Part shown: in pieces, positions 1 through 19,097 of the stretch | Numbering within the stretch: the first letter of the stretch is position 1 | How the letters are laid out: every line of letters starts with the position of its first letter | Origin: Globodera rostochiensis | Taxonomy: Eukaryota > Nematoda > Chromadorea > Rhabditida > Heteroderidae | Assembly (NCBI GenBank): GCA_018350325.1 | Contig: JAEVLN010000006.1 | Coordinates: 3,524,056-3,588,055 of the forward strand | Reading direction: 5' to 3' | Length of the DNA: 64,000 nucleotides | Made by a program: the position numbers and the translations under genes | Notes under the pieces: generated by a model | Database searches by the model: none | The model's input: only the letters and a program-made list of their open reading frames with translations | What the model was told of the DNA's origin: nothing

Positions 1-357
1 TATCACGTTTTTAAAGCTGGCACGTTTTTCACGTTTTGGGGTTTTTTGTCAAGTTTTTTCAAGATTTGGCCTTAACGCCTCTTTTGAATGCCTTGTTTCT
101 ATCAAGTCCAACTCCGATTTGTCTCGTCCTCAAGCCCATAATTACTTCCTTTCTCAGCCAAATTTGCTCAAAATGGTGAAAAGTGGTAATAAATAAGATA
201 GTTAATGATTGTTCGAGCAATTTTACATTAAATTACAAGCTTAAAAATTTCCCACTTTTTTGACACAAATTTTGCCACGTTCTGAACTCGTGTGCCACGT
301 TTTTGGGTTTTGCCGATAGACCCTGGCCCAAGTTTTTATCAAAACGTCTGCTATTTC
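1..357. other. AT-rich sequence 3' of the kinase gene
   Basis: Downstream of the last kinase exon. It has repeated ACGTTTTT/TTTTCACG words but no supportable coding frame or RNA gene. It may hold the kinase 3' UTR. Confidence 0.5.
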
Positions 358-5879
<5,522 letters not shown>

Positions 5880-6393
5880 TGTCTTTTGTTGAATTATATG
5901 GAGCGTTGAAGTTAAGCAAAGAAGCTCTCAGCGGAGGTCAATTAGGTAAAAATTTTGAATTCCCAAAATTTTCAGCAGTCTTGTCTCAAAATGTCCAGCA
6001 CAGGCGAAGCAAATTCAGCTGCTTGTCCTTCTGTTTCTCGGCAGCAGATGGGGCCCCCCGTTAACTGTACAGTCCAAGCAGTACAGAAGTTCTGCGCAAA
6101 AATTGTTTTCCGGCAAAATTCCGGAAATTTCACTCCAAATTTTTATTGGAGTGGACGACGACGACTATGCAATATGCAGCACTGGGTGAGTTGGTGAATC
6201 ACGCGGTCGACCGATCGTTGATTTTGCTGCTGCTGCTGCTGATGGTGGTGGTGGTGTTTTTTCCGCAAAATATACACAAAAAATGGTGACGAATGTGTGG
6301 TGGGTGGGTGGTTGGGGGTTCGTCCGTTGTCCGTCCGTCCGTCAACGATTGAGGGGACTCTCTCTTTCACACAGTGCACTACTACTACTACTG

Positions 6394-6394
<1 letters not shown>

Positions 6395-6460
<66 letters not shown>
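6395..6460. repeat. (CTG)22 trinucleotide microsatellite
   Basis: Uninterrupted CTG triplets read directly from the sequence. It lies just upstream (minus sense) of the putative kinase 5' exons. Read as protein it gives poly-Ala/Leu or poly-Gln/Ser shadows; no splice-consistent exon was found around it. Confidence 0.95.
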
Positions 6461-8025
6461 ATGAGTGTGATTGTTTGCTGGTGATGATGATTGGTGAGAT
6501 GTGTTATGTGATGATGCTGATGAGTGTGTGCCCGATTAGGGGCCGAGCCGAATTTGTGTGGATTGATGACGCTCTTCTGACTGCTGCCTGGAAGAAGTTG
6601 AAGGAGGAGGAGGAAGAGGGGGGCAATGGAACAATTTTTGTGTTGTCGGTCGGGGGCTTAGAGTTGGGAGTTTTGAAACAAAAAATATATGTGCAATTTG
6701 ACACAACGCCCACACCTGAAGAAGAATGAAACTTACATATTTAGCCATTTAAATATTGGACATTGAAAGTTGGATTTTGGAAGATTAAAATGATAATTTG
6801 GGAAATTTTGGGTGGGCTAAAGTTAGAATAAAATTCATACATATCTTAAACTCTAAAAAATTCTGGGAATTTTACGACAAAATTCTTTGCAACATTTTTT
6901 TCTCGTTTTAGTATAAATGATGGATGGGGGATGACCTCAATAACGCAGAAGTGCGCATTTCACGAGTTTTACGTAATAAAATAAAACGTTGAATGATAAT
7001 TCATTCAATCAATTGAACACACGTAAATTGGTTGTAGAGAAAATTCCAAAAATTGGATTTCGGTAATGAAATTTAAGGTTTGGAGTTGGGGGGAGGCAGC
7101 AAAACCATTTATTTAGAAAATAAAAAAGGATGGGAGGTAAAAGTTCCACTAAAACAGGTTTAATTTTCTGTCGTCTGAATATTTCTTAAATAAACTAGGT
7201 ATCGGGGGATCTGTAGACAAATTTGCACGGAATCGGGAATTCCAAATTTTTATAAATAGAAAAATCATTTATTTGCCATATTACTACAACTAAATAAAAG
7301 CATCAAAATGTATGTGTCACACAACACATGCGCTCGCGGGAAAGGTGTGCTAAACACGCGGACGACCGGAATTTTCTTCTCGAAAATGCGCACACATCGT
7401 CGGAAGGATGGAGGAGCCCACCCAAACACCATTGTTGTGCTTAATGGGTGTTAACCACGTGCACAAACAAACACAAAAATATTGAAAAAGCAAAAAACGC
7501 AACCCCCTGGGGGATGGATTATGGGATTCCCTGAGGGATGGATTATGGGATTGGATTCCTCGGGAGATTATTATGTGGCACTGACATAGGGGTTTGGCGC
7601 AAACAGGGCTAACGATTCGGTAAGTATTTTAGGAATCCAGAATCCGAAAATGGACAATTTGGAAATTTTGTTGGAAATTTCAGCCGATTTCCCCGATCTG
7701 AATTCCAGAACGGTTAAAAATTAAAAAAAAATGAAATAACAAATAGGACTTAAAAGTATCGGATTTTTTTGCGACTGTCCTAACTGAAAATTTTGGTGAT
7801 TTATAAACATTTGCATATTCAAAAACTGTACAATTATAATAAAATTGTACCAAATATGCAAATCGCAAAAAACCGCCTCCATCCCTACAACAAAAACTAA
7901 GTGCTAACAAACGGCTGCCTGCCCCGTCTGTCTGTCAGCAGCCGGTGCGCGTGCTCAACAAATTGTCCGACTTTTGCTCTTGCGTCCCTTAATGACTTTT
8001 TGGGTCTGGGACACACACAAGTGGA

Positions 8026-8062
8026 TGGTGGGTGGGTGGGTGGGGTGGGTGGGTTGGTGAGT
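8026..8062. repeat. GGGT-rich G-quadruplex-capable tract
   Basis: Successive GGTGGGT units give at least four closely spaced G-runs on the plus strand. This is enough for an intrastrand quadruplex in principle. No gene lies adjacent. Confidence 0.7.
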
Positions 8063-11000
8063 GGTACTTGAGCGTGAAGAGATGATGATAGTGCTGATGA
8101 AGAGGAGAGTTCGCAACATCCATCGGATAGAATTTTGTGAGGACCCCGGGATAGAATGTGGGGATCGGGGGGGAGGGGAAAGGGGAGGGGGAGCTGGAGA
8201 GTAGTGAACCTTGCGCAAATATTTGATGAGATGTGTAAAACACGACAATATCCCCCCGGGGGGAGCGGAGGGGGGGGCAGGGACAGACGACGGCGGGTGG
8301 ATAGGATGGGCAAGGAAAGGATCACACTAATAGCCAAGGAAAAACAACAATGATTGTTGTTGACTATATTTGATGTAGCAAGAGAATAAAACAAAGTCTT
8401 GACTAGGGAATGAATGGATTTAGGTATATGTTTTTATAAATTTTTTTCCTGTTTTGGGGGTTAGCACATAAAATATGTTTTTATTACATATTTCGGCACT
8501 TTTGCAAAAAAAATCTTAATTAGGGCAAGAAAGTTTCTAAAAAAATTGTGACTGAGAAATCTTGCTAAAATTCGGAATTTTCAATAAGAAATCCCAACTA
8601 TTTAAGAGTGAATTATAACGGAAATACGAAAAGCCATCTGACTTGAAAATTTTTATAAATACATACATAAAAAGACCACATTTGAATGATATTGCAGAAG
8701 TGCTTCGCAAAAATTTGTTTAGCTGTTATTGGATCAGCAAAAATGTATTAAAAAATTCAGGAAAATTTAGAAAAGAATTTTTTTTTGTTTCTGCCAATTA
8801 GTAACAAATTCCGGATTTTGAATACCTATGTACGCAGGAAAATTCAGTTGGAATGAGGTCGGGTACCACCAATTACTAACAAAAACAAATAAAAATCAAA
8901 AACCAAAACATTGTTGCGGATTAATCATATATTCAATTTCCTCGTACAATTTTTAGTAAAAATGCAATAAACAATCAAAAACCACCGTCATGATAAGAGT
9001 GATTGGTGAACTCTTGAGTAAATAATTTTCCAAAAACGGCACAGTTAAAAAGATCAATGAGCAGAGTGAGAAAATATTTTCTTTACAGCAAGAGCAGTTG
9101 CAGCACCAAATGACAATTTTGATTTTAAAAGCAGATAAACTTTGTTTTGCTGCTAAATGATTAAAATAATATCACAAAATTAATAAAAAATATAATCGCT
9201 TTTGACAAATATCCAACGTTTTCCATGGGGACTTAGAATTTTGAAAAGTATAAAATCAAAGCTCAGTATGGATGGGTATGGTAAAATGGTAGTTTACTGT
9301 AGGCCTACGATACAAGTATTGTCAAACAAAAAAAAACTGCTGATTGGAATTACATGCTTTTTAATGAGGTGGCATTAAATATTTCCATAATAAATCGTTA
9401 ACACAAAATTTTTTTTCCAGACAATAATGTAGGTATGTATGTACATATTTTAGTGGATGAAAATGGAAGCTCAGAATGAGCTTCCCCACACTAAACGAAA
9501 CATTTTGGCCAAAATTGATCGAAACAAATCAATTAAGATGGTGAGGCAAAAGCTGGAGCATTGTAAAATTCTTTATAAAAATCTAATGATTATTGTATAT
9601 TTTTTAGTTAGATTTTTAAATAAAATTCAGGGGATTTTTCGCGAACGTAAATTCCAGCTAAATTGGTCTTTAAAATTCATCAAAATATGATGGATTTGCT
9701 AAGATTAAGGATAATCCCCATCACAGAGGAATGTTGCAAATAACTCGCGAAGGAATCCATGTTTGATCTTGGCCTTTTGCTTTTAGTGAACCTAGCATAA
9801 GGTGCAAGAATGAAGGTAAATAAAAATAGAAAAATTTAAAAAACGCAATTACCCCTTCCCTCCAAAAAACGGTGTCAAGTTGCAATAAAATTGGCAAAAA
9901 AAAATCGTGAGCTTAATTCAGGAAAAAATGCTCTGAAACCACTTTTTGCATTTAATGAACCTTGCGTTTTTTCTGTTTATTTTATTTTCGTTTCAAACCT
10001 TAATTATTTGGAAGTTGGCCTAAACGAGAGAGAGAGAGAAAGCAAACTAAGGATGGGACAAGAAAAGACAGGCCATATTGTCCGGGATGACTCAACCGAC
10101 GAACAAAAAAAAATTGGCAATTTGGGGGGAAAAATTGGCTAAACGTAAAGCCAAAAAGATTGATCGGATCTCTGAGGGTGTGATCTCAACAAAAGTGAGT
10201 GACTACGGAAAGGCATATGCTTTTCCGGTCGAGATCGGGATCGCCTGAGGGGCGGTTGTGGACCAATAAGCCTGGAGGCAAAAATAATATTAGACAAATG
10301 AATCAATTTGTCCGCAGGAATTTTTTGCTAAAAAACAAAAATGTTTGGTTGATGAGTAAGCTGAATTCGGCTAATCTATTATTAGTTAGAGCTTTTTTCA
10401 AAATGGCGACCAGGGTGGCCATAGTACCTGCTTTAGCAGACATTTGCCTACTTTTTGATTAAAATTTTCGGAATTTTTGCTTAAAAATCTCAAAAATGAT
10501 ATTTGCTTATCGTCCAATTCTCTAGAGCAATTTCTTGACAAACCTTGTTAAAATCTTCAGTTTTTTCGGCGGCGCCTATTGACACCACCGATCTCCTCCC
10601 CCCCCCCCCCCTCTCAAAAAAAGTTAAAATTTTTGGAAGAAATTTCGCTTTTGCAAGTTCTTTATGATGCTGAGTTATTGGACACTAAGTCTCAAATACG
10701 GTGAAAAATATCTCGTTAATAAAGTCTTTGTATGTTTCTTGCCATATTTAGTGCTTTTTTTTGCAAAACCTGCTTTTTGGGTTTTGACGATGGTCACTCG
10801 ATGGGGAGGGCGGAAACAAAGAACGGGGACTGGGAAACAAAGAACGGGGAAGCTATCTGAAGTGGAAACGGGGACGGGGGCGCGGGAAAACTATCCAAGA
10901 GGGATAGGCGATGAAACGGGGTAAATAGTCGAGAAATGACGGGGATGTAGGGAATAATCGGAGAAGTGGAGGATAGTCGGGGAGAGAGTAATCGGGGACA

Positions 11001-12420
11001 GTGCGATAACGTAAAGAATAATCGGGGACCGGAAGAAATAGTTTGGGACAGGGAAGGCAGGGAGCTCAGGTCAACTTCGAGAAATGGAAAATTTGCAAAA
11101 TCCAAAAAATTATGGCATTTGCCATAAAAATAGGGCATTGAGCTCTCTGGTAATGAGGGAAGGGGAGAATTTGTTGAAGACGGGGAGAATGGTCAGGGGA
11201 GGGAAGCGGGGGGGGGGGAGTTGATGTGGCGAAACTGCGTGGTAGATCAGAGGACGGGGACTCACAAAGTATGGACGTGGGTGTTGATGATGATGAGGTG
11301 ACGGATGGACGGCGGAGAGTTGCTCCCCGCAACCCGCCGGCACGCGTTAATACAAAGTCTGATCGACGACACCCGCCCATCCGCAAAACGACGCTGCGCG
11401 GGAGACGACGGATTGGAATGATTTATGTGAGAAGTTTTTGGTGTCGGTGGAATGTTTGCGCTCTTCCCCCGCAAGGGACATATTTAGTAGGACGAGGGAT
11501 TGGAAACGGACAAACGTCAGCAGGTCCTTGGAAAGTTTAGGAGAGGCATCTTTTCTTGGCTGAGAATGAATACGAGCCATTTCAATATTTCGTGGAAACA
11601 AACAAAAGTCGTGCCAATTGTCCAACAGAAAGAATCTTACAAAATAATCATATTTGCAGTCCATAACTGAAGCAAAATTTTGAAAAAATTAATTGTGCAA
11701 AATTGAAATCTCATAATTTATATTAGAAATGTTGCCAACAGTCCAATTTATATAACAAATACGACAGTTTTTCACGGTTAGTAATACGCAGTTTGAGAAA
11801 TCAAACAATGTTTACAAAAAATGAATAAAACTTCTATAATATTTATGTAACCAAATAAGATAAAAAGTGCAATGTCTGTTAAATCATTAATGAATAAGGC
11901 AAAAACAAAATTTTAATCAAAACATTAAAAAAACAAAACATTTGTTCCTGGCTGTCCGAGTTTTTGATCACTGAGCTGGAAAAATCCGGGTCCGGCTTTT
12001 TCAAATTTTATGGTGTCCAAATTAACTTTTTAAAATTTTTTGAATTTATTATTTTAAGTGCCAGAAGTATGACGCGAATTTGAATATTTAAAGCATTTAC
12101 GGGACCGCCAGCAAATTTGCCCGTTACACATTCACATACGCAAAAACAAATATTTGTGCTCATTGGAAAGCACACATTCTTCGCTCCGTCAAAAATGGCT
12201 GAAATGTATGCGAATGTTTCGGGGTCCATGTTGCGTAGGCGGAACACCAACAATTTATAAAATGTGTGGCAATTGGGGCTCTGGAATTGAAAAACGATAC
12301 TCACTTAACATAATTGTTTTTAAGGATACGAAGACCAGAAATCTGGCATGTTACTCAACTTCCAACAACAGGCTAGTAAATGTGGAACAAAAAAATTCCA
12401 GCAAGCCATACATTATAAAA

Positions 12421-12505
12421 ATGCCAAATATGGCATAGGTAATTAATGCCAAATATGGCATAGGTAATTAATGCCAAATATGGCACATGTAATTAATGCC
12501 AAATC
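12421..12505. repeat. 25-bp palindromic tandem repeat (ATGCCA...TGGCAT)
   Basis: About 3.4 copies with a 25-bp period starting at 12421, 12446, 12471 and 12496. Each unit contains ATGCCAAATATGGCAT, an inverted pair of the hexamer ATGCCA, then AGGTAATTA. The third unit carries TGGCAC instead of TGGCAT, and the fourth is partial. Confidence 0.9.
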
Positions 12506-14080
12506 GGGATGTCCTCTCGAAAGGCGCAGGTGCATTTTAAATAAAAGAGCGCGCTTACATATGTAATACGTACATATAATGCAGGTCGTATCTGATAAGC
12601 ATTGTTGATGGAATGGAGGGCGGCCCCCCCCCTATTCCTAAAAAGCTTCCAAAAATTGCGCTTTTTTTTTTTAAATTTTGTGCGAATTTCTTATCAAAAT
12701 TTTCTCGGTGGCGCCTAGGCAGTGCCGACCCCCCCCCCCCTCTTCCCCAGAAGTAAAGCATAGCTCAAAAATTGCATTTTTGAAAAATTTGAATCGACAA
12801 AATTTTCGAAATTTTTAGATCAACAAAAATGTTTAATTTAAAAAATTTACTGAATTGCGAATCGTAAAAGACAAAAATAATAGACGATTTGAGTTCAAAC
12901 CGGAGATAGAATTAAGCCAGGGGTTGTATCGAAAACTTTCAAATCAGTACATTGGAACCAAAATATCAGATTAGGTAGGGCCAAAAATCATACAATTTAC
13001 AAAATGTTTATTTATTGTTTCGCATGAAATGTGCTCATTTGTTAAGTTGCAACCAGAATTTTAAGAACGCGGTCATTTTAAAGGTAGGAATGGGAGGGGT
13101 CCGGGGGGGGGAGGGGGAGTTCAAGTTTGACCCTGATTAAAAAAAAGTTTAGTTAGGAGGAACAGGATAGAGTGTTGAGGCGGCGCTGAGTAATCGGGGA
13201 TCCCCGCAATTTGTGGACAGTTTCCATCCCCGAAATGACAGCAATCCCCGTCCCCGTTGAGGCAAAAAAAAAAAGCTCCCCCCCCCCCCTTCAACAACAT
13301 AAGCGAGGGTGGTGGGCGACGGGAACACACACGGACCGCGTGGGTTAAGCGGATGTTTGAAATGTATGTGTGTGTGTGTAGTGTACGAATGAATACATCA
13401 TGTGTATGATGTGAGGGAATGTGAAGGCAAAAAAAAAGAGCTGCTGTCTGCGCCCCCCTACTTTCGCTGCACTGTTTTCCTGAACACAGACAGCGAAAAA
13501 TAGTGTGTCATACATGGAGACGGGAAAAGATGCAGATTTTTTATGTACTAATGCATAAGAGTGTGCGGCGTGTCGTCGCCATTAAAATGTGTGTCATTGC
13601 TGCAAAATTTATAGGGAAAGGAAGAGAGGGAGAAAGAACTGAAGAAGCGAGCGAGAATCAATGAATAAGAAGGAGGGGAAAAAGAAAGAGAGCTCCCGGA
13701 GGGAAAAGGGCAGAGAAAGCACATTGGTAGAGAAAGAGATAAAAATAGCTGCTAATGAAGAAAAAAGAATTCTTAGAGAGAAAGAGGAAAAACATGGCTG
13801 ATGCAAGCGTGAAGGCAGAGAGAGAGAGAGAGAGTTCTTGCGAGAAGTAGGGAAAAAAGAAAATAGCAGTGTTGGAAGAGAAAAAGAGATGAGCGAGAGC
13901 ATACGCAACTCATTTTTTATGATGGCGGATTTTGGTCAGCGTTTCTTTCTATGACTTTCAGGCACTTCTTCCCTTTCTCTTTCTCTCTGCTCTGGTCCAT
14001 TGGTCAATGGGAGAAGAAGCGAAGAAGCATACACGCGCCCGCGGTGTCTGTCGCTCTCTGCTTCTTGTAGAGAGAAAGAA

Positions 14081-14140
14081 ACACACACACACACACACAC
14101 ACACATTTACGCACAGAGAGAGAGAGAGAGAGGGAGAGAG
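14081..14140. repeat. CA and GA microsatellites
   Basis: About 12 CA dinucleotides (14081-14105), followed after a short gap by a GA-rich run (about 14115-14140). Simple sequence; no coding function inferred. Confidence 0.9.
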
Positions 14141-14513
14141 CGATTAGTGTTGAAGAGAGTGGACAGAGAGACAGAGAAATTAATGGCGCCGTCACACATT
14201 TTGGTTTGTGTGGTGCGACGCGGCACCGGTTGACACCGCTCGCCACCCCGCCGCCGGCGATGGACGAATGTGTGCGATGCGGGACAGCAGGCAGAGACGC
14301 ATACAAATGCGCTACGCTTTTTTCTTTTTTCTCTTCAGCTTGCACACTATTCCATCCAATTCCTGCCTCTCTGCTGTTTGCACGCATTACAAAGGATGGG
14401 GGGGGGGAATTCAAATTTTCCCGTGAGCGCCCATTTTTCTCTCAACAGCGATCGGACGGAGGCACTGGCTGAACGGAAGGAAAGGCGAAGCGATTGTGAA
14501 ACAAATGGATGAA

Positions 14514-14538
14514 TCCCCCCCCCCCCCCCCCCCCCCCC
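14514..14538. repeat. Long poly-C homopolymer
   Basis: An uninterrupted run of about 24 cytosines, one of the longest of several C/G homopolymers here. It is likely length-polymorphic and prone to sequencing error. Confidence 0.9.
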
Positions 14539-15153
14539 GGCGAAGGGAAGAAAGATCGGGGGACCATCTGCCATTAAAATTTATATGTATTCGATTATGT
14601 ATGTATTATGGACGAAGCGATTTAACCCGCCGCGGTTTTTTACGATGTGCAAAAAAGTGATAAAAAACGATCCGTGTGGAGCCATTAATTTTTTACGATT
14701 TGAAAAATGATCAAATCGCTTAGTGAGAAGGGTATAGTATTACTTTTTTTGAAAATAAAATTAAACATACATAAATTGCTGAAATTTAATTAGGTAAGTT
14801 AAAATTATATTTTGAATTTTATGACCATTTCGGTATATTGAATAACATATGTGTTTTACCTTGTAGATATGTACTATATATTTTTTCAATAATAGTGAGT
14901 TGTTAAATATTTTTTTTTATTCGTGAAAAGAAAAATGTGAACATACCTACTCGGGAACATTATGGGGTTTAAAAACAACCACAAAGTTGCGTAATTTGCC
15001 ATTTAACTAAATTTTACATAACATAAAAATATCACTAAAAATGTTAATTTTCTGGAAAGTTATCAAAATGAAAATTAAACAAGTATTTCTCAAGATGCAG
15101 CCTATAAAGTTATTGAAAACACAGTTTTGAACTTATCTTACATACCATATAAT

Positions 15154-15846
15154 CAGGGATGCTACTTTTAGGTAAATACCTATTTTTTCTGCGAACTTGG
15201 CACGCTGAGTTAAGCACAAAAAACACATTTTTAGCTCAATTTGAAGCTCCTAGAATGGACTTTATAATAACTATTTTTACCTATTTCGGCTTTTTTCTAC
15301 CTATTACCTAGGTACCTATTTTTCTACCTATTTCGACCTTTGTTACCTATTTTCAGGTTTTTGAATTTTTTTAATATAATTTTGCTGAAAATGCCAAAAA
15401 AAAGCCAAAATGTGCACCAAAAATACCGAAAAATGGCAATTCCGGTAGTTTTAAACGCCAGGTCAACTCATCACTCTGGCCATTTCGGCTCCAGCGCCAT
15501 TTGGGCGCGGCCTTTTCAGCGCCGAATTTGTTTCCTTATTTTTATGCGAGTTTTATGGATTTTTTTCGAAAATGACTAAAAGGCTATCGTTAAATATGAA
15601 TTATTTTTTAAAAACAGTCAGAAATCGATGAAAAATGCCAAAATATGCTCGAAACCCCAAAATATGCTTTTATTTATAATCCCTTTTTTTGTTTGGTGTT
15701 TAAAAATTTTCGGTAAAATTTTTTACTTACCTATTTTTGTACCTATTTCATGGTTTTTGTACCTATTTAGTACCTATTTTGGCATTTTTTCTCACCTATT
15801 TAGGTACCTATTCTCCAATTTTTCTTACCTAAAAGTAGCATCCCTG
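15154..15846. mobile_element. hAT-type non-autonomous element with 8-bp TSD
   Basis: Perfect 8-bp direct duplication CATATAAT flanks it (15146-15153 and 15847-15854). Terminal inverted repeats start CAGGGATGCTACTTTTAGGTA and end in its complement. The interior is packed with ACCTATTT/AGGTACC words. The 8-bp TSD and CAGGG terminus fit the hAT superfamily. At 693 bp, with no transposase frame, it is non-autonomous. Its ends and CCTATTT-rich interior resemble the element at 26355-26913. Confidence 0.85.
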
Positions 15847-15854
15847 CATATAAT

Positions 15855-17863
15855 TAATTTTTAAATTGCAATGATCATTGATCAGTCGGTGTCTAAACTA
15901 AATATTCAAATGGGCTTGGCTTTTTGTTTTTGTTTATTGATACCCTGGAGGACCGTAATGTTCTGTTAAACAAACAAATTCAAATGCTTGTTAATTATGA
16001 TTCTGTTTTACGTGTGTGGCAGTGTGACTGTGTGCATTTGGTGGTTCCATTCTAACAAAAAATTGTGCTGAGCCAGCAACATTTTTTTTTCTACCGTCCA
16101 TCACTGATAAGCGGAGTGGCCAGATGATATATTTTTGGTAATTACTTACGTGATCCTCTGATAAAGCTCTAAACGATGCGTTTGAGCACAAAAAACGTAA
16201 AAACGGAGAAAAAATTGCACAAAAACTGTGTTAAATTTGTCTTAAAAAATTCTGTAGAATTGTTTAAACATTAAATACGAGATTTTAAATTCAAGCATTA
16301 TTTTTTATATATTAAAGAACTCTGATTAAAATATGCAATTTTGTTGATATTTCTGAAACAGCACTTTAGAAGTTTTGATATTCAGATACTCTAAACATTT
16401 GTAAAAATAAAAATGCAAAGTTGAATCAAAAGAAAACCATTTTATAAAAAAAAAGAGAAATCGAAGGGGCTTCAAAATGAGGGGCGGGGGGGGGGGGGTG
16501 GCTTCTATTTTTCAACGTATATTTTTCGAGAATTTTTAAATATTTGAATTTGAACCGAAATAATTTCTGTAATAACAAAAAAGCATTATAACAAATTTAT
16601 TATTTGATAAAAAATTCAATTCGACCGATCCATCGCTTACAAATCCGTTTTCATAAGCTTTGACATCAATTTGATACCATTATTTTGACTTTAATGAAGT
16701 GGAAAATATTTAAAATTATTCCCGATTTTTTGAATTCTGTGGATAGAAAGAACTTTGCATTCAGCACGAATTATAGTCTGATTTTGAGATTCCAAACAAA
16801 AGGGGGGGGGATTCCATTTTGGGTTTAATGGAAAATTTTGTGACCAAATTAAATCAAAATGACTTTATTTTGAGTTCAAATGATGTGGAAAATGCAAAAT
16901 AAAATGATTGCCGTGGAGAAAGACCCCAAAATTTATTTTGACGTAGATGTACTTTGTTCAGAAAATTTTTGTTGCCACCCTGTCCTTAGTGATGCATTTT
17001 GATTTTAATTCAATATTAGGTCTTTTTATTTTTGTCGCTTCTAGTCGGGACTGGCACCGAGAATGCCGTCCCGGTTTCGCAAGCGAAATTGACCAAAACC
17101 GGGGTCATTCATTAACTATACTCAAAGGCAAGTCAAACCCCAAAAAATATAATCGAAATTGTAATCAGTGAATTTTTGCTAACTTAGAAAATTGAGGTAG
17201 CGAAACTGCAAACTTTTGAAAAAAACCTTCTTTTAATTAGGCTCAATAAGCAACAATTACCTATATTTAAAACAGCAAAGTACGACCAAATGTGCCAAGA
17301 TTGTGCATACTGTTTTATTTTTATAGTCATCTCTTCTCATCAACAGCGTTGAAGTACAGTTGTTCTATCAGAATTTTATTTTTTTACCCCTGCAGTCGAT
17401 GTATTCCCCGCATGATTAGCTTTCATCCCAGCAATGATCTTATCGTGGTGCCATTTACAAACCGCTTAATTTTGGAAAATAAACAAAAAAATCATCATAT
17501 TATAGAATGTTTGTTGTCCGTTATTCTAGGGTTGTTCACCACCCGTACTGGACATAACCGACATACCGTAGGCATCACACCCCGGCATGCCATCCCAAAA
17601 GAATCCCATCCCCGACATTTTTTTCCTCACCCACAAGCACGACATGCTTGCCGTTCTCTTAGGCTTACCAAAAATGTTTTCCAAATTCTTTAAACTAGAA
17701 AACTACGGATATTTGAAATTTTTGATATCTATGATAACATTTCCTTACACCCGATCGGGGTCTTTGATAAAGTTGGCCGACACCGACCTCCGTGTCCCCG
17801 ACGGTCTCCGAATAAGCCATCACCCTTCCATTAGATTAACTTATTATTTTCAAAAAGAATTTA
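15855..17863. other. Gene-poor AT-rich interval
   Basis: No splice-consistent gene seen. It contains poly-G tracts near 16485 and 16800, and short GC-richer patches near 17045-17100 and 17520-17800 that look like decayed repeat pieces. The longest open frame (about 133 codons from 17292) has no recognisable domain. Confidence 0.5.
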
Positions 17864-19097
17864 TTATTTTTTGAAAACACTAAATAAATTACAAATTTGT
17901 GCCCTACGTATTCCGATGTGCATTAGTAGACCAAAGGTTTCCAGGATGTATTTGGCCTCATCTTTTTGCAGTGCATGAGCAACGTATTTTTGCAGGGGTT
18001 GAGCAACGTTTTTTTGCATGGGTCTTTTTTGCATGGGTTTCAGATGCGGGTCTCCTGGCGGTTCGCCAAACAGATCCGGCATCACTATAGCATCCTTTTT
18101 AACCATGTTAAATGCACAAAAATATTCTTCTTCCGATCCTTTGAACGTGTGCGCCTTGAAACGCGTGTGCGAGTCTGCCCACTTGTTTACCAGCTCGTTC
18201 AAATGCCCTTGGCACACAAAATTGTTCTTCAAAAACTGCTGCAGGTCAAACTTTGCTTCTGAAAATAGGTTGATATTTGCGCAACAAAGTTTGGCCACCC
18301 AGAAATGCCAGATGTTATATAACTAAGCCTAAGCCGATTCTTACTATGCCATGCCACGGCACTATATTACACCTATAACATTCAAACAATTAAAAAAACT
18401 TTTTTTATTTTATAAAATTTTATAAAATTTACTACCTTCAGCTTGTTGTTGTTGTTGTTGTTGTACTTGGTGTTGGTGTTCACCATCTTCATGTTGTGCA
18501 TTTGATTGTTTACGCTTTGCAATTTCTTCTAAGTGCCATTGCTGCCGCTCTATCATCTCTTTTGATGGTGCCGTGCGCCAATCAAACAACCCTTGGCCCC
18601 GGGCAAAAATTAGTGCCAAAATTGAGTCTGCACCGTGTAGATTTTTGACAGCATTGCTAACAATCCCATCCGGGTCCGTGCTGTTTGAGGACTTGATGTT
18701 TGATTTGTCGACAGATTTGACGTCTAGCGCGTCAAACCTGCGATAAAATTGCTTCATAATATAACAGAAAATAATCATTAAATCAATGTCGATCTCATTA
18801 TGTTAACATTTTGGGACCAGATTATTAAAAACGCCCAAATATGCGCTAGTCAATATAATACAACATAAAAATAATATGTAAATATTTATATTTATTCTTT
18901 TTGAAACGCTACCGGAACTTTTTGCCAAAGCAATTTCCGGACACAAAAGAAAAGGCTAGCCTGTTCTGGGTTCCTTTTTCATATTCAGTCGTTCGGTAAT
19001 GGTAGAAATAGCAGAGTTCGTGTTCGGATTCGTCTGCAAAATTTGGTAGGAATAATGCAGCGATGAGCATAAAAACGAAATAAAAAAATGATGTCAT
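17864..19097 (-). CDS. Predicted secreted protein of unknown function
   Basis: Three minus-strand exons join in phase: 18913-19097, 18436-18737, 17864-18258, giving about 293 residues. Exon 1 starts MTSFFYFVFMLIAALFLPNFA, a typical signal peptide with likely cleavage after NFA. The mature N-terminus has a CYFYHYR block and later SGNCFGKK. Exon 2 ends in a Gln-rich run. Exon 3 has LNELVNKWADSHTRFKAHTFKG and a short repeat built on LQK/MQK (MQKRPMQKNVAQPLQKYVA). Few Cys; no transmembrane segment after the signal. I recognise no family. Given the nearby CLE genes, it could be a gland or cuticle secretion, but nothing in the sequence proves that. The exon-phase agreement supports the model. Confidence 0.6.

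Larger units (their letters stand above)
6730..15153. other. Long gene-poor interval with simple repeats
   Basis: No frame with family motifs or a splice-consistent exon series was found on either strand. It holds GGGT repeats (about 8026-8062), purine-rich repeats based on CGGGGAC (about 10795-11060), poly-C/poly-G tracts of ten or more (near 10601, 11210, 12628, 12730, 13107, 13278), a 25-bp palindromic tandem repeat (12421-12505), GA- and CA-rich microsatellites (13620-14150) and a poly-C tract from about 14515. The many short open frames here follow compositional bias. Confidence 0.6.

Noticed and set aside
6283..6729. 148-codon frame with a poly-Ala tract
   Set aside because: Produced by the (CTG)22 microsatellite; no splice sites or conserved flanks.
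7897..8394. 165-codon minus frame rich in Pro/Ser
   Set aside because: It is the complement of G-rich simple sequence, with two overlapping frames equally open; no domain or exon borders.
13609..14574. Several overlapping frames of 70-136 codons on both strands
   Set aside because: All fall on GA/CA microsatellites and poly-C; compositional artefacts.
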